Below are positions 18,614 to 29,857 of a stretch of DNA of 64,000 nt, piece after piece. Position 1 is the stretch's first letter. Each line of letters starts with the position of its first letter. Below the pieces are notes generated by a model, which was given only the letters and a program-made list of their open reading frames with translations, was not told the DNA's origin and ran no database searches. The translations under genes were made by a program, and so were the position numbers. Source of the DNA: Rhodococcus rhodochrous (GTDB taxonomy: Bacteria > Actinomycetota > Actinomycetes > Mycobacteriales > Mycobacteriaceae); the NCBI RefSeq assembly GCF_014854695.1, contig NZ_CP027557.1, positions 3,472,001 to 3,536,000 of the forward strand, in the 5' to 3' direction.

Positions 18614-20059
18614 TCACACGGGGAGCAGACTCGCCACCACCGTTGCGAGCTGCTGCGCCGACCGGCACTCGTGCATCGTGACGACCTCGCTGTAGACCCT
18701 GGCGGCCGAATCCCCCGAACCCCATTGTCCCTTCGGCTCGGGATTGAGCCAGTGCGCGTGCCGTGCGACGGACACGAGATGCTCGAGGACTTCGAGGTTC
18801 GGATTGCGGTAGTTCGTGCGGCCGTCCCCGAGGATCAGCAGCGAGCTGCGGCTGGTGAGGGCGTGGGCGTGGTTCTCGGCGAAGCTGCCGAGGGCGTGTC
18901 CGTAGTCGGAGTGACCGTCGTAGGTGATCAGCTCCGCTTCCTTCAGCATCCGCGACATGGACTCGCCCAGATCGGACCCCGCATTGAAATAGTGCGTGAC
19001 CTCGTCGGCGGTGTCGATGAACGCGAACACGCGCACGCGGGAGAACTGTTCGCGCAGGGCGTGCACGAGCAGCAACGTGAAGTGGGAGAAACCGGCGACG
19101 GAACCGGAGACGTCGCAGAGCACGACGAGCTCGGGACGCGCCGGACGGGGCTTGCGGTTGACCAGATCGATGGGCACACCACCGGTGGACATGGACTTGC
19201 GCAGGGTGCGCCGCAGGTCGATGGCGCCGGCACGAGCGCGCCGGCGGCGCGCGGCGAGACGGCTCGCGAGCAGACGCGCGAGCGGCATGACGCTGCGGCG
19301 CAGGGCGACGAGTTCCGCGTCGGACGCGCGCAGGAAGTCGACCTCCTCGGCGAGCTTGGGCACCCCGTACTTCTCGACGCGTTCGCGCCCGAGCTGCTCG
19401 GCGGTGCGCCGGCGGGTCTCCCGTTCGACCATCGCCCGGAAATCGGCGATGCGCTGGGCGGCGGTGCGCCGCGCGACCTCGCTCTCGTAGGCAGCGTCGT
19501 CGCGTTCCTCGCGGGTGCCGTTGCCGAGCAGTCCCTCGAGGATCTTCGTGAGCAGGGTGTCCGGGGAGACGTCGCGCAGCGCCTGGTAGGCCGAGAAGGA
19601 CGGACCGTTCGACGATGCGTACTGGCCGAGTTCCTCGACGATGGCGGAGACGAGCATCTCGGAGGCCTCGAGTGCCTCCGGCGACTCGTCGGACAGCAAC
19701 TCGGCGATGAGGTCGCGCAGGGCCTCGAAGTCGACCTCCCCCGTGGGGGTGCGCGGGATGCTCACCTGCGGGCCGGTGGCCTCGCGACGTCCGATCGCGG
19801 GTGGGAACCACAGGTCGAACAGGGCATCGAAGGTCGGGCGGTGCGTGGACCGGCGGAGCAGGGTGCACGCGAGACCTTCGCGGAGGGCCTCCCGGTCGAG
19901 GAGATCGAGCACCGTCATGACCCGTCCGGCGTCGACCGTCTCGGACGGCCCGACCGCGATGCCGCGGCGACGCAGCGCCTCGACGAATCCGACCAGGTGC
20001 CCGGGCAGTCCGTGGGGAGCCGGGGGCGCCCCGGATCCGGGAAGGTGCGCGGCCGCCAT
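18614..20059 (-). CDS. VWA domain protein (CoxE-like), partner of MoxR ATPase
   Basis: Protein of 481 aa. A helical Arg/Glu-rich N-terminal half leads into a von Willebrand factor A domain with the MIDAS motif [20 protein letters not shown]. The family is paired with MoxR AAA+ ATPases, which act as metal-dependent chaperones or maturation factors. It begins 1 bp after the stop of the ATPase gene, so the pair is translationally coupled (counterpart of Rv2425c/Rv2426c). The client protein is unknown. Confidence 0.85.
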   Translation of the reverse strand: MAAAHLPGSGAPPAPHGLPGHLVGFVEALRRRGIAVGPSETVDAGRVMTVLDLLDREALREGLACTLLRRSTHRPTFDALFDLWFPPAIGRREATGPQVSIPRTPTGEVDFEALRDLIAELLSDESPEALEASEMLVSAIVEELGQYASSNGPSFSAYQALRDVSPDTLLTKILEGLLGNGTREERDDAAYESEVARRTAAQRIADFRAMVERETRRRTAEQLGRERVEKYGVPKLAEEVDFLRASDAELVALRRSVMPLARLLASRLAARRRRARAGAIDLRRTLRKSMSTGGVPIDLVNRKPRPARPELVVLCDVSGSVAGFSHFTLLLVHALREQFSRVRVFAFIDTADEVTHYFNAGSDLGESMSRMLKEAELITYDGHSDYGHALGSFAENHAHALTSRSSLLILGDGRTNYRNPNLEVLEHLVSVARHAHWLNPEPKGQWGSGDSAARVYSEVVTMHECRSAQQLATVVASLLPV

Positions 20060-20060
20060 G

Positions 20061-20957
20061 TCAGTTCAGCCGGAGCTCGGCGGCAGCGCGGACCTGGTCG
20101 GACTGGTGCTTGAGGATCACGCCGAGCGTGCTGCGCAGCGCGGTGTCGTCGAGGGTGTCGAGACCCAGCGCAAGCAGGGTGCGACCCCAGTCGATCGTCT
20201 CGGCCACCGAGGGCACCTTCTTGAGCTGCATGCCGCGCAGCACCCGGACGGTGCGCACGAGCTGTTCGGCGAGCGCGTCGGGCAGATCGGGGACCCGGCT
20301 GGCGAGGATGCGCCGTTCGAGATCGGCGTCGGGGAAGTCCAGGTGCAGGAACAGGCACCGGCGCTTGAGCGCTTCGGACAACTCGCGGGTGGCGTTCGAG
20401 GTGAGCACCGCGAACGGCTTGCGGGTGGCCCGGATGGTGCCGAGTTCGGGCACGGTGACCGCGAAGTCGCTGAGCACCTCGAGCAGCAGACCTTCGATCT
20501 CGACGTCGGCCTTGTCGACCTCGTCGACGAGCAGCACGGTGGGATCCTCGCGGCGGATCGCGGTGAGCAGCGGCCGCGACAGCAGGAACTCCTCGGAGAA
20601 GACGTCCTCCTTGGTGCGGTCCCACGACTCCCCCGCCGCGGCGGTCGCCCCTGCCGACTGGATGCGCAGGATCTGCTTGGCGTGGTTCCACTCGTACAGC
20701 GCGCGGGATTCGTCGACGCCCTCGTAGCATTGCAGGCGCACGAGTTCGGCCTCGGAGGTCTCGGCGACGGCGCGGGCGAGTTCGGTCTTGCCCACGCCCG
20801 CGGGTCCCTCGATCAGCAACGGCTTGCCGAGGCGATCGGCGAGGAACACCGCGGTCGCGGTGGACTTGTCGGCGAGATATCCGGTCCCGGCGAGGCGATC
20901 GACGACGTCCTGGACGTCCGCGAAGATCGGCGGGGTGGCGGGCAGCGCACGATCCAC
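20061..20957 (-). CDS. MoxR-family AAA+ ATPase
   Basis: AAA+ ATPase of 298 aa with Walker A GPAGVGKTELARAV, Walker B VLLVDEVDKAD and an AAA lid. The GTG at 20957 is chosen for the AAAGGAACC ribosome site and the typical N-terminus MDRALPATPPIFADVQDVVD. It is followed by the VWA gene and lies 29 bp downstream of proA. By family knowledge the pair remodels or inserts cofactors into a target enzyme, but no obvious target is adjacent. Confidence 0.9.
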   Translation of the reverse strand: MDRALPATPPIFADVQDVVDRLAGTGYLADKSTATAVFLADRLGKPLLIEGPAGVGKTELARAVAETSEAELVRLQCYEGVDESRALYEWNHAKQILRIQSAGATAAAGESWDRTKEDVFSEEFLLSRPLLTAIRREDPTVLLVDEVDKADVEIEGLLLEVLSDFAVTVPELGTIRATRKPFAVLTSNATRELSEALKRRCLFLHLDFPDADLERRILASRVPDLPDALAEQLVRTVRVLRGMQLKKVPSVAETIDWGRTLLALGLDTLDDTALRSTLGVILKHQSDQVRAAAELRLN

Positions 20958-20986
20958 GCTGGTTCCTTTCGTCGGGCCGGTCTCGA

Positions 20987-22270
20987 TCAGGCGGGGCGGG
21001 TGTGGCCGTCGCCCCACACCACCCACTTCGTCGACGTCAGTTCGGGCAGACCCATCGGGCCGCGAGCGTGCAGCTTCTGGGTGGAGATGCCGATCTCCGC
21101 GCCGAATCCGAACTGCTCGCCGTCGGTGAACGCCGTCGAAGCGTTGACCATAACGGCTGCGGCGTCCACGCGCGTCGTGAACTCCCGCGCAGCGGCGAGG
21201 TCCGAGGTGACGATCGCTTCGGTGTGGCCGGTGCCGTAACGGTCGATGTGGTCGACGGCGGCGTCGAGGTCGTCGACCACCGCGAGGGCGACGTCGAGCG
21301 AGAGGTACTCGTCGGACCAGTCCTGGTCGGTCGCGGGCACGAGGCCGGGCAGGTCGCCGTGGACCGTCACGCTGTGTTGCTGGAATGCCTGCAGGAGCTT
21401 CGGGACGGCGGTGTCGGCGATCGCCTTGTCGACGAGGATCGTCTCGGCGGTGTTGCACACGCTGGGCCGGCGGGTCTTCGCGTTGATCACGATCTTCTCC
21501 GCCATCTCCAGATCGGCCGCGGAGTGGACGTAGACGTGGCAGTTGCCGGTGCCCGTCTCGATCGTGGGGACGGTCGCGTCGCGGACCACTGCGGCGATCA
21601 GACCGGCGCCACCGCGCGGGATCACGACGTCGACCAGGCCGCGGGCCTGGATCAGATGTGTGACCGACGAGCGGTCGGCGCTCGGCAGCAGCTGTACGGC
21701 GTCGGCGGGGATGCCCCGGCTCTCGAGCGAGGCGCGCAGCACGTCGACGAGCGCGGCGTTCGAGCGCGCCGCGGACGACGAACCGCGCAGCAGCGCGGCG
21801 TTGCCGGACTTCAGGGCGAGACCGAAGGCGTCGACCGTGACGTTGGGCCGTGCTTCGTAGACCATGCCGACCACGCCGAGCGGGACGCGCACCTGGCGCA
21901 GCTCGAGACCGTTCGGCAGCGTCGAGCCGCGGACCACGCCGCCGATCGGGTCGGGCAGTCCGGCCACCTGGCGCAGGCCGGCGGCGATCCCGTCGATCCG
22001 GGCGGAGGTCAGGCGCAGCCGGTCGAGGATGGCCTCCTCGGTGCCACCGGCGCGGGCGGCCTCGATGTCCTCCGCGTTCGCGGCGAGGACGGTGTCGGCG
22101 GCGGCGAGCAGAGCGTCGGCCGCGGCGTGCAGAGCCGCGTCCTTCTCGGTGGTGGTGAGCAACGCGAGACGACGCGAGGCCACGCGGGCGCGACGCGCGG
22201 CCTCGTGGACGGCCTCACGGGTGTCCGTGCCGGCGTCGGTCGCAGCTGAGTCGGGGGTCACGGCAGTCAT
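20987..22270 (-). CDS. proA: Gamma-glutamyl phosphate reductase (proline biosynthesis)
   Basis: NADPH-dependent aldehyde dehydrogenase-fold enzyme (427 aa) making glutamate-5-semialdehyde. The catalytic Cys is in [18 protein letters not shown]. Other family motifs are [20 protein letters not shown] and [20 protein letters not shown]. proB is not in the window. The ATG at 22270 follows the usual variable, Ala-rich head. It is the last gene before synteny with M. tuberculosis switches block. Confidence 0.95.
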   Translation of the reverse strand: MTAVTPDSAATDAGTDTREAVHEAARRARVASRRLALLTTTEKDAALHAAADALLAAADTVLAANAEDIEAARAGGTEEAILDRLRLTSARIDGIAAGLRQVAGLPDPIGGVVRGSTLPNGLELRQVRVPLGVVGMVYEARPNVTVDAFGLALKSGNAALLRGSSSAARSNAALVDVLRASLESRGIPADAVQLLPSADRSSVTHLIQARGLVDVVIPRGGAGLIAAVVRDATVPTIETGTGNCHVYVHSAADLEMAEKIVINAKTRRPSVCNTAETILVDKAIADTAVPKLLQAFQQHSVTVHGDLPGLVPATDQDWSDEYLSLDVALAVVDDLDAAVDHIDRYGTGHTEAIVTSDLAAAREFTTRVDAAAVMVNASTAFTDGEQFGFGAEIGISTQKLHARGPMGLPELTSTKWVVWGDGHTRPA

Positions 22271-22318
22271 GTATCCAGCCTAGTCGGGTCCTGATGGAAG
22301 CCGACAGGCCGTGTGCCG

Positions 22319-23425
22319 TCAGCGCAGGCCGGTCCCCCGCGCGAGCGCCGTCTCCACCAGGATCGACAGCAGCTCGGCGTACTCCACGCCGGTGGCCTCC
22401 CACATCCGCGGGTACATCGAGATCGACGTGAAACCGGGCATCGTGTTGATCTCGTTGATCACCGGTCCGTCCTCGGTGACGAAGAAGTCGACGCGGGACA
22501 GACCGTGGCAGTCGAGGGCCCGGAACGCCCGGACCGCGAGCTCGCGGATCCGGTCGGAGATCTCCTCGTCGAGCTTGGCCGGGACGTCGAACTCGCAGAC
22601 GTCGTCGAGGTACTTCGTATCGAAGTCGTAGAACGCCTCGTGGTCGCCGGAGGTGTCGGGCATGCGGATCTCGGCGACGACACTCGCGCGAACGTCGCCG
22701 TCCGGGAACTCGAGCACGCCGCACTCCACCTCGCGGCCGATGATCGCGGACTCGACGATGACCTTGGGATCGTGCTGCCGGGCCTTCGCGACGGCGTCGT
22801 CGAAGGCGGCCCAGTCGGCCACGCGGCTGATGCCGATCGACGATCCGCCGCGGGCGGGCTTGACGAAGACGGGCAGGCCGAGGCGGTTCTTCTGCTCCTC
22901 GGTGAGGTTCGCGGTGCCGGGACGCAGGACGATCTGGAAGCCGACGGGCAGGCCTTCGGCCGCGAGCAGTTTCTTGGTGAACTCCTTGTCCATCCCGGCG
23001 GCGCTGGCAAGAACCCCGGGACCGACGTACGGGATGTCCGCGAGTTCGAGCAGACCTTGGATGGTGCCGTCCTCGCCGTAGGCGCCGTGCAGGACCGGGA
23101 AGACCACGTCGACCGATGCGAGCACCCGGCCGTAGGAGCCCTCGTCGAGCGCGACGATGTCGCCGCTGCGGGTGGGGTCCGCGGTGAGCACGAGATCGGA
23201 GCCGTCACCGGCGACGACGGGCAGTTCGCGACCGGCCGCGGCGAGGCCGGCGGGGTCCGCGTCGCCGAGGACCCATGCGCCCTCGGGAGTGATGCCGATG
23301 GGCACGACCTCGTACTTCTCCGGATCCAGGTTGCGCAGGATGCTCCCTGCCGAGATGCAGGAGACGGAATGTTCGTTGCTGCGACCACCGAAGACGACGG
23401 CCACCCGGGTTCGGGGCGTACTCAC
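22319..23425 (-). CDS. ddl: D-alanine-D-alanine ligase
   Basis: ATP-grasp enzyme (368 aa) making the D-Ala-D-Ala dipeptide of peptidoglycan. Family signatures: [20 protein letters not shown] (N-terminal), [36 protein letters not shown] and [16 protein letters not shown], which carries the omega-loop and metal-ligand residues. The GTG start at 23425 gives the family length. It is the cytoplasmic target of D-cycloserine in mycobacteria. Confidence 0.95.
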   Translation of the reverse strand: MSTPRTRVAVVFGGRSNEHSVSCISAGSILRNLDPEKYEVVPIGITPEGAWVLGDADPAGLAAAGRELPVVAGDGSDLVLTADPTRSGDIVALDEGSYGRVLASVDVVFPVLHGAYGEDGTIQGLLELADIPYVGPGVLASAAGMDKEFTKKLLAAEGLPVGFQIVLRPGTANLTEEQKNRLGLPVFVKPARGGSSIGISRVADWAAFDDAVAKARQHDPKVIVESAIIGREVECGVLEFPDGDVRASVVAEIRMPDTSGDHEAFYDFDTKYLDDVCEFDVPAKLDEEISDRIRELAVRAFRALDCHGLSRVDFFVTEDGPVINEINTMPGFTSISMYPRMWEATGVEYAELLSILVETALARGTGLR

Positions 23426-23522
23426 GTGTCGAACGGTACCGGTTGACGATCTCCACGTGACGGGCGAGTCCTGCGCGAGTGGGATCGGACCCCTGCTATG
23501 TCTCCGCCGGCCCCGGTCCCCC

Positions 23523-24665
23523 TCAGTGCAGTGTCGTCTCCCTCAGCGCCGCGTCGAGATCGGCGAGCAGATCCGCGGTGTCCTCGATTCCGCACGACAA
23601 CCGGACGAATCCCTCCGGCACCGCGTCGCCCCAGCGTGCGCGACGATCCGCTGTCGTGTGGATACCGCCGAAACTGGTGGCGGGTGCGACGAGCGTGGCC
23701 GCGCGGACGAAGCGGTGCACCTCGTCGCGGCCGGGCAGCCGGAACGTGACGAGGGGGCCGAAGCGGCTCATCTGGCCGGCTGCTACGGCGTGGGCGGGGT
23801 CGCCGGCGAGTCCGGGATAACGGACGTCCGTGACGGCGGGGTGCTCGAGCAGCATCCCGGCGACGGCGAGCGCGTTGGCGCACTGCCGTTCGAAGCGCAG
23901 TCCGGCGGTGCCGAGGCTGCGGTGCGCGAGCCAGGTCTCGAAGGGTCCCAGCACGGTTCCCGACAGCAGTCGTTCCCGGTCGATCGCGGACAGCAGGTCG
24001 GGATCGGCGACGGCGATGTATCCGAACAACAGATCGCTGTGTCCGCTGAGCGATTTCGTTCCGCTGGCCACCACGACGTCGGCGCCGAGGTCGAGCGGGA
24101 GCTGTCCGAGCGGGGTGGCGGTGGTGTTGTCGACGAGCAGCAATGCCCCGGTGCGACGGCACGATTGCGCGGTCTCACGCAGATCCACCGTGTCGAGACC
24201 GGGATTCGACGGCGTCTCGGCGAGGACCACCGCACCCCGGCCCGCACCGTCGAGCACCCGCTGCAGGGAGCCGTCGCCGAATTCGTCGACGGAGAGTTCG
24301 TGGACGTCGATACCGTGCGGCGCGAGATATTCGGTGGCGAACTTGCGCACCTGGTAGTAGCCGTCGGAGGGGACGACGACCGTGCCGCCCGGGGTCACGA
24401 GCGATCGCAGGGCGACCGTGATCGCCGACATTCCCGAGCCGACGACGCGGGCGGCCGAGGCGTGCTCGAGGTCCGCGAGCGCCGATTCGAGTGCGCGCCA
24501 ACCGGGATTCGAAGCACGCGCATAGGTGTCGACGTCGTCGCGTTCGTCTTCCCCGAGTAGATACGGTGCGGCGAAGACCGGCCCCGCCTGCAGAGGAGAG
24601 CCCGGAACACCCTCGTGTGCAACCGCCTTCACACAACGTGTCGAATCGCCCGTCATGCCGCTCAT
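23523..24665 (-). CDS. Cystathionine gamma-lyase-type PLP enzyme
   Basis: PLP-dependent Cys/Met metabolism fold (380 aa). The Schiff-base lysine is in [19 protein letters not shown], and [20 protein letters not shown] is the family's substrate/PLP segment. It could be a cystathionine gamma-lyase or a related synthase/lyase; sequence alone does not settle beta versus gamma chemistry. The ATG at 24665 overlaps the gpsA stop (ATGA); a second ATG 9 bp inside is an alternative. The gene is inserted between ddl and gpsA, which are neighbours in M. tuberculosis. Confidence 0.85.
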   Translation of the reverse strand: MSGMTGDSTRCVKAVAHEGVPGSPLQAGPVFAAPYLLGEDERDDVDTYARASNPGWRALESALADLEHASAARVVGSGMSAITVALRSLVTPGGTVVVPSDGYYQVRKFATEYLAPHGIDVHELSVDEFGDGSLQRVLDGAGRGAVVLAETPSNPGLDTVDLRETAQSCRRTGALLLVDNTTATPLGQLPLDLGADVVVASGTKSLSGHSDLLFGYIAVADPDLLSAIDRERLLSGTVLGPFETWLAHRSLGTAGLRFERQCANALAVAGMLLEHPAVTDVRYPGLAGDPAHAVAAGQMSRFGPLVTFRLPGRDEVHRFVRAATLVAPATSFGGIHTTADRRARWGDAVPEGFVRLSCGIEDTADLLADLDAALRETTLH

Positions 24666-25660
24666 TCCGGCTTGATCCGGCGCCCGAGCAACTGCCCGAT
24701 CGCGTCCGGCACCGACATGCCCTCGTGGCACACACGGTGCACGGCGTCGGTCAGCGGCATCTCGACGTCGTAGCTCGCTGCGAGGGCGCGGACCGAGGTG
24801 CACGACTTGACCCCTTCGGCCACCTGACCGTGGGTGGCCTCCTGTGCGCTCTCGAGCGACTCGCCGCGGCCGAGGCGTTCGCCGAACGAACGGTTGCGGG
24901 ACAACGGGGACGTGCACGTGGCGACGAGATCGCCGACGCCGGCGAGACCGGCGAGCGTGGCCGGCTTGGCTCCGAGGGCGGTTCCGAGCCGGGTGATCTC
25001 GGCGAGACCGCGGGTGATGATGCTCGCGACGGTGTTCTCACCGAGCCCGACCCCGGCGGCCATGCCGCACGCGAGGGCGATGACGTTCTTGCAGGCGCCG
25101 CCGATCTCGCAGCCGATGACGTCGGAGTTGGTGTACGGACGGAAATACTTTGTGGCGCAGGACTGCTGGATCTCCATGGCGCGGGTGGAGTCGGGGCACG
25201 CGATGACGGTCGCGGCCGGTTGCCCCTCGGCGATCTCGCGGGCGAGGTTGGGTCCGGACAGCACGGCGATCCGATTCTGCTCGGCGCCGGTGACCTGACC
25301 GATCACCTGACTCATGCGCATCAGGGTGCCGCTCTCGATTCCCTTGGCGAGACTGAGAAGTGTGACCTCCGGTCCGATATCCGCCTTCCACGCCTCGAGA
25401 TTGGTGCGCAGGGTCTGGCTCGGGACGGCGAGGACCACGAAATCGGCACCCTTGACGGCCACCCGGTGATCGGCCGTCGCCTTCAGCGAGTGCGGCAGTT
25501 GCACACCGGGCAGATAGTCGGAGTTCTCGTGTCGTTCCGCGATGCCGCGCGCCACTTCTTCGCGCCGCGCCCAGATCGTCACGTCCGTTCCGGCGTCGGC
25601 CAGCACCTTGGCGTACGCCGTCCCCCACGAACCCGCGCCCAGAACTGCTGCTGTGGTCAC
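24662..25660 (-). CDS. gpsA: NAD(P)-dependent glycerol-3-phosphate dehydrogenase
   Basis: Makes sn-glycerol-3-phosphate for phospholipids from dihydroxyacetone phosphate (332 aa). The Rossmann motif [18 protein letters not shown] is at the N-terminus; the catalytic lysine region is [20 protein letters not shown]. The GTG at 25660 follows GAGGA and gives the family length; a much longer upstream extension is low in conservation and rejected. It is divergent from fbiD across 238 bp in which I see no further gene. Confidence 0.93.
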   Translation of the reverse strand: MTTAAVLGAGSWGTAYAKVLADAGTDVTIWARREEVARGIAERHENSDYLPGVQLPHSLKATADHRVAVKGADFVVLAVPSQTLRTNLEAWKADIGPEVTLLSLAKGIESGTLMRMSQVIGQVTGAEQNRIAVLSGPNLAREIAEGQPAATVIACPDSTRAMEIQQSCATKYFRPYTNSDVIGCEIGGACKNVIALACGMAAGVGLGENTVASIITRGLAEITRLGTALGAKPATLAGLAGVGDLVATCTSPLSRNRSFGERLGRGESLESAQEATHGQVAEGVKSCTSVRALAASYDVEMPLTDAVHRVCHEGMSVPDAIGQLLGRRIKPE

Positions 25661-25898
25661 GCGATCCTCACTCTCGTCCGATGCCCGGCACCCGCCGGTC
25701 GCGATCGGCCCGGAGCGGGCGGTCGCGACCGGTTCGGTCCGGGCGGTCACCACCCACGGTCGCACCCAGTATCGCGCAGGCGCCACCGACGCCGCGCCGG
25801 GTCGGAGGACGGACCGCACGACGCCGGTCGCAGCGGTGGTCGTGCGGTTCGTCACCTCGCACGATCGTGTCGTCGATCACTGATGGCACAATCGGGCA

Positions 25899-26600
25899 AT
25901 GCCCGCGACGCACGTGCTCGTTCCCGTCAAGGCCCTCGGCCTGGCGAAGTCGCGGCTCTCGCACGTCCTCGACCCGGCGGCACGGGAATCACTGGTGCTC
26001 GCGATGCTGCAGGACACCGTCACGGCGGCCCTGTCCGCCGGAGACGTGACGGTCATCGTCGTCACCGCCGACGAGCGGGTCGCGGCCGCCGCACTGGACT
26101 GCGGCGCGGACGTCCTTCCCGACCCGGTGCGTCCCGACTCCCCCGACCCACTGAACTCCGCACTGCTCGCAGCGGCCCGCCGGGCGCGGGAGCACGCACC
26201 CGGCGCCGAACTCGTGGCGCTGCAGGCCGACCTTCCGTCCCTGCGGGCCGAGGAATTCGCGCTCGCACGCGAGACTGCGCGGCGGACCGGAACGGCCGTG
26301 GTCGTCGACCACACGGCGAGCGGTACGACGGCGTTGCTGCACTGCGTGAGCGGCACGCTGCCGCCACTGTCGTTCGGTCCGGGATCGGCCGGTCGCCACA
26401 TCGATGCCGGTGCGTATCCGGTACCGGACGCCCTCCCCGGACTGCGACTCGATGTGGACACACCGGACGATCTCGCCGCCGCACTGCGACTCGGCGTCGG
26501 ACGGGCCACCGCGGCCGTGCTCGACACGGTCGAGTTCCCGCTGCGCCATCGGTGCGACAGCGCTGCAGGGAGCCGTCGCTCTGCAACAATGAACTGGTGA
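25899..26600 (+). CDS. fbiD: Phosphoenolpyruvate/phospholactate guanylyltransferase (F420 biosynthesis)
   Basis: Nucleotidyltransferase (233 aa) that activates phosphoenolpyruvate (or 2-phospholactate) with GTP for coenzyme F420 assembly. The N-terminal [19 protein letters not shown] is the nucleotide-binding motif; [16 protein letters not shown] carries the metal Asp and [15 protein letters not shown] is the family signature. A CACAAT hexamer 6 nt before the ATG hints at a leaderless start. It overlaps ppk1 by 4 bp, as Rv2983 neighbours ppk1. Confidence 0.93.
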   Translation: MPATHVLVPVKALGLAKSRLSHVLDPAARESLVLAMLQDTVTAALSAGDVTVIVVTADERVAAAALDCGADVLPDPVRPDSPDPLNSALLAAARRAREHAPGAELVALQADLPSLRAEEFALARETARRTGTAVVVDHTASGTTALLHCVSGTLPPLSFGPGSAGRHIDAGAYPVPDALPGLRLDVDTPDDLAAALRLGVGRATAAVLDTVEFPLRHRCDSAAGSRRSATMNW

Positions 26601-28792
26601 CCAACGGCGATTCCCCCGATCCCACGAGTTCCGAGCACGCGGCACCGTCCGGTGCCGCACGACCTGCCGGTCGCGTGGCGACCGCCACCAGCGCCCCTCC
26701 GGCCGCGACGGGACTGCAGTCGAGGACCGATCACGACAACACCCTTCCCGTCGACCGCTATCTCAACCGCGAACAGAGCTGGCTCGATTTCAACGCCCGC
26801 GTTCTCGCGCTCGCGGAGGACACCTCGCAGCCGTTGCTCGAACGCGCCAAGTTCCTCGCGATCTTCGCGTCGAATCTCGACGAGTTCTACATGGTGCGGG
26901 TCGCCGGGCTGAAACGTCGCGCCGAGACGGGGTTGTCGGTCCGGTCCGCGGACGGACTGACCCCGCGCGCCCAGCTCGCGCTCATCGCGTCGAGCACGCG
27001 CGAACTCGCCGGTCGCCACGCGCAGGTCTTCCTCGACTCGGTCATGCCCGCCCTGGCGGCCGAAGGCATCTCGATCATCCGATGGGCGGATCTGACGGAG
27101 GACGAACGCCGACGATTGACACAGTATTTCGCCGACCAGGTCTTCCCGGTCCTGACGCCGCTCGCCGTCGATCCCGCCCACCCTTTCCCCTACATCAGCG
27201 GCCTGTCCCTCAACCTCGCTGTCACGGTCAAGGATTCGCAGTCGTCCGGTGAACACTTCGCGCGCGTGAAAGTGCCCGACAACGTCGAACGGTTCGTCCG
27301 GGTCGATCGTGCGGGTTCGTCGCACGGACTGCCGGCCTTCCTCCCGCTCGAGGAGCTGATCGCCGCCCATCTCGACGTGTTGTTCCCGGGCATGGAGATC
27401 GTCGAGCACCACGCATTCCGCGTCACCCGCAACGCCGACTTCGAGGTCGAGGAGGACCGCGACGAGGATCTACTCCAGGCCCTCGAACGCGAACTCGCCC
27501 GGCGGCGCTTCGGATCTCCCGTGCGGCTCGAGGTGTCGGACGACATGACCGAGCACATGCTCGACCTCCTGTTGCGCGAACTCGACGTCGATCGGGTGGA
27601 CGTCGTCCAGTTGCCCGGTCTGCTCGATCTGTCGTCGCTGTGGCAGGTGCACGCCGTCGACCGGCCGGATCTGAAGGACGCCCCCTTCGTGCCGGCGACC
27701 CATCCCGCCTTCGGCGAGCGTGAGACACCGAAGAGCGTGTTCTCCACCCTGCGCGAGGGCGACATCCTCGTCCACCATCCGTACGACTCGTTCTCCACGA
27801 GCGTGCAACGGTTCATCGAGCAGGCCGCCGCCGACAGCCAGGTCCTCGCGATCAAGCAGACCCTGTACCGGACGTCGGGTGACTCCCCCATCGTCAACGC
27901 CCTGGTCGCCGCCGCCGAGGCGGGCAAGCAGGTCGTCGCGCTCGTGGAGATCAAGGCACGCTTCGACGAGCAGGCCAACATCAAGTGGGCGCGCAAGCTC
28001 GAACAGGCCGGTGTCCACGTCGTATACGGACTCGTGGGTCTCAAGACGCACTGCAAGACCTGTCTGGTCGTGCGGCGCGAGGGTTCGATGATCCGCCGTT
28101 ACTGCCACATCGGCACCGGCAACTACAACCCGAAGACCGCCCGTCTCTACGAGGACGTCGGCCTGCTCACGTCGTCACCCGAGATCGGCGCCGACCTCAC
28201 CGACCTGTTCAACACCCTCACCGGATACTCCCGGAAGGCGCAGTACCGCAATCTGCTCGTCGCACCGCACGGAGTCCGCAAGGGCATCATCGAACGCGTC
28301 GAGCGTGAGATCGAGCACCACGCAGCCGGTCGCCCCAGTGGGATCCGGCTCAAGGCCAACGCTCTCGTCGACGAGCAGGTGATCGACGCGCTCTACCGTG
28401 CGTCGCGGGCGGGGGTACGGACCGAGGTGGTCGTGCGCGGGATCTGTGCCCTCAAGCCGGGCGTGCCCGGCCTGAGCGAGAACATCACGGTGCGCTCGAT
28501 TCTGGGGCGGTTCCTCGAACATTCGCGGTTGTTCCATTTCCGGGGCAGCGACGAGTACTGGATCGGCAGCGCCGACATGATGCACCGGAACCTCGACCGT
28601 CGCGTCGAGGTGATGGTGCAGGTGAAGAACACCCGGCTCGCAGCGCAGTTGGACGGCATCTTCGATTCCGCGCTCGACCCGGTCACCCGCTGCTGGATTC
28701 TCGAGGGCGACGGCACCTGGACGGCGTCCCCCGAGCCGGGAACCGCTGCCCGCGACCACCAGGTCGAACTCATGCGTAGCCGTGCGTCCTGA
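26597..28792 (+). CDS. ppk1: Polyphosphate kinase PPK1
   Basis: Makes polyphosphate from ATP (731 aa). After a disordered 50-residue head the N domain begins [20 protein letters not shown]; the catalytic domains carry the autophosphorylated His in [11 protein letters not shown] (residue about 485) and the second active-site His in LEHSRLFHF (about 642), plus [19 protein letters not shown]. The GTG start overlaps the fbiD stop. The gene sits between F420 and nucleotide-sanitising genes exactly as in the Rv2983-Rv2985 set. Confidence 0.96.
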   Translation: MTNGDSPDPTSSEHAAPSGAARPAGRVATATSAPPAATGLQSRTDHDNTLPVDRYLNREQSWLDFNARVLALAEDTSQPLLERAKFLAIFASNLDEFYMVRVAGLKRRAETGLSVRSADGLTPRAQLALIASSTRELAGRHAQVFLDSVMPALAAEGISIIRWADLTEDERRRLTQYFADQVFPVLTPLAVDPAHPFPYISGLSLNLAVTVKDSQSSGEHFARVKVPDNVERFVRVDRAGSSHGLPAFLPLEELIAAHLDVLFPGMEIVEHHAFRVTRNADFEVEEDRDEDLLQALERELARRRFGSPVRLEVSDDMTEHMLDLLLRELDVDRVDVVQLPGLLDLSSLWQVHAVDRPDLKDAPFVPATHPAFGERETPKSVFSTLREGDILVHHPYDSFSTSVQRFIEQAAADSQVLAIKQTLYRTSGDSPIVNALVAAAEAGKQVVALVEIKARFDEQANIKWARKLEQAGVHVVYGLVGLKTHCKTCLVVRREGSMIRRYCHIGTGNYNPKTARLYEDVGLLTSSPEIGADLTDLFNTLTGYSRKAQYRNLLVAPHGVRKGIIERVEREIEHHAAGRPSGIRLKANALVDEQVIDALYRASRAGVRTEVVVRGICALKPGVPGLSENITVRSILGRFLEHSRLFHFRGSDEYWIGSADMMHRNLDRRVEVMVQVKNTRLAAQLDGIFDSALDPVTRCWILEGDGTWTASPEPGTAARDHQVELMRSRAS

Positions 28793-28805
28793 GGTGGAGG
28801 GAACG

Positions 28806-29762
28806 TTGACCGAATCACGCGACAAGCCCGTGAAGGCCAACATCTTCGCGGCGGGCGCCGTCCTGTGGCGTCCTGTCGACGAGAACGCTCCGGGCGATGC
28901 ACAGGTCGCGCTCGTGCATCGCCCACGCTACGACGACTGGTCCTTCCCGAAGGGCAAGCTCGACGCGGGTGAGACGGCCGTGGTCGCCGCGGTGCGGGAG
29001 ATCGAGGAGGAGACCGGATTCCGCGCCGCACTCGGCAGTAGTCTCGGGAAGGTCGTCTACCCCGTGCCGGGGCACCGCAAACTCAAACGGGTGGACTACT
29101 GGGCCGCGCGGTGCCTCGACGGGCAGTTCGCGCCCAACGCCGAGGTGGACGAATTGCGTTGGGTGTCCCCCGAAGAGGCATTCGATCTGTTGTCCTATCC
29201 GATGGACCGCAGTATCCTGCGCCGGTTCCGCCGGGTGCCGCTGGACACGACCACGGCGCTGATCGTGCGGCACGCCAAGGCGGGTAGTCGCAAGAAGTAC
29301 AAGGGCGACGACCGTTACCGGCCCCTCGATGCGTCCGGACGGGCACAGGCCGAGGCTCTCGTTCCGCAGTTGACGGCGTTCGGCGGCGACAGCGTGGTGT
29401 CCGCCGACCGCACGCGGTGCATCGCGACGGTCGAACCCTTCGCCTCCCGGAACGGGTTCGAGATCGCCATCGAGCCGGCCCTGTCGGAGGAGGAGTACCG
29501 CGCCGATCCGGACCGCGGCCGCAAGCGGGCGCTGGAGATCGCGTCCGGTCCCGGCACTCCCGTGATCTCCAGTCAGGGCAAAGTGATCCCGCCGCTGCTG
29601 GAGTGGTGGGCCGAGCGCGACGGTCTCGTGCTGCCTCCGGCACGGAACCGCAAGGCGAGCATGTGGGTGTTGTCACTGCGCGGCGATCGTCTCGTCGCGG
29701 CCGACCACATCGACAGCCCTCTTCCCACGGGCCGACCGCCGGCGGACGACGAGAGCATCTGA
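28806..29762 (+). CDS. mutT1: Nudix hydrolase fused to histidine phosphatase domain, MutT1-like
   Basis: Two-domain enzyme (318 aa). The N-terminal Nudix box is GETAVVAAVREIEEETGF; the C-terminal histidine phosphatase domain starts with TTALIVRHAKAG. Mycobacterial MutT1 cleans 8-oxo-dGTP and diadenosine polyphosphates. The TTG at 28806 is preferred because GGAGG lies 7 bp before it; a GTG at 28782 overlapping ppk1 is possible. It ends in a strong hairpin shared with hupB. Confidence 0.88.
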   Translation: MTESRDKPVKANIFAAGAVLWRPVDENAPGDAQVALVHRPRYDDWSFPKGKLDAGETAVVAAVREIEEETGFRAALGSSLGKVVYPVPGHRKLKRVDYWAARCLDGQFAPNAEVDELRWVSPEEAFDLLSYPMDRSILRRFRRVPLDTTTALIVRHAKAGSRKKYKGDDRYRPLDASGRAQAEALVPQLTAFGGDSVVSADRTRCIATVEPFASRNGFEIAIEPALSEEEYRADPDRGRKRALEIASGPGTPVISSQGKVIPPLLEWWAERDGLVLPPARNRKASMWVLSLRGDRLVAADHIDSPLPTGRPPADDESI

Positions 29763-29772
29763 CCGAGTACAC

Positions 29773-29810
29773 ACGACGGCGGCCACCGGATGTCCGGTGG
29801 CCGCCGTCGT
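29773..29810. terminator. Bidirectional terminator between mutT1 and hupB
   Basis: Perfect 18-bp inverted repeat (ACGACGGCGGCCACCGGA) with a 2-nt centre, 11 bp after the mutT1 stop and between convergent genes. A second palindrome follows at 29819-29844. Confidence 0.8.
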
Positions 29811-29818
29811 CTCACCTG

Positions 29819-29844
29819 TGCGGCTCGCACATGTGCGAGCCGCA
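29819..29844. terminator. Perfect 26-bp palindrome after hupB
   Basis: TGCGGCTCGCACA followed directly by its complement, 13 bp downstream of the hupB stop. It probably acts as the first of two hairpins ending hupB transcripts. The exact symmetry would also suit a dimeric DNA-binding protein. Confidence 0.6.
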
Positions 29845-29857
29845 TCGCGGGTGGGTG

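Noticed and set aside
24491-26596. 700-codon N-terminal extension of ppk1
   Set aside because: It is antisense to gpsA and overlaps fbiD in another frame; PPK1 length and the GTGA overlap fix the start at 26597.
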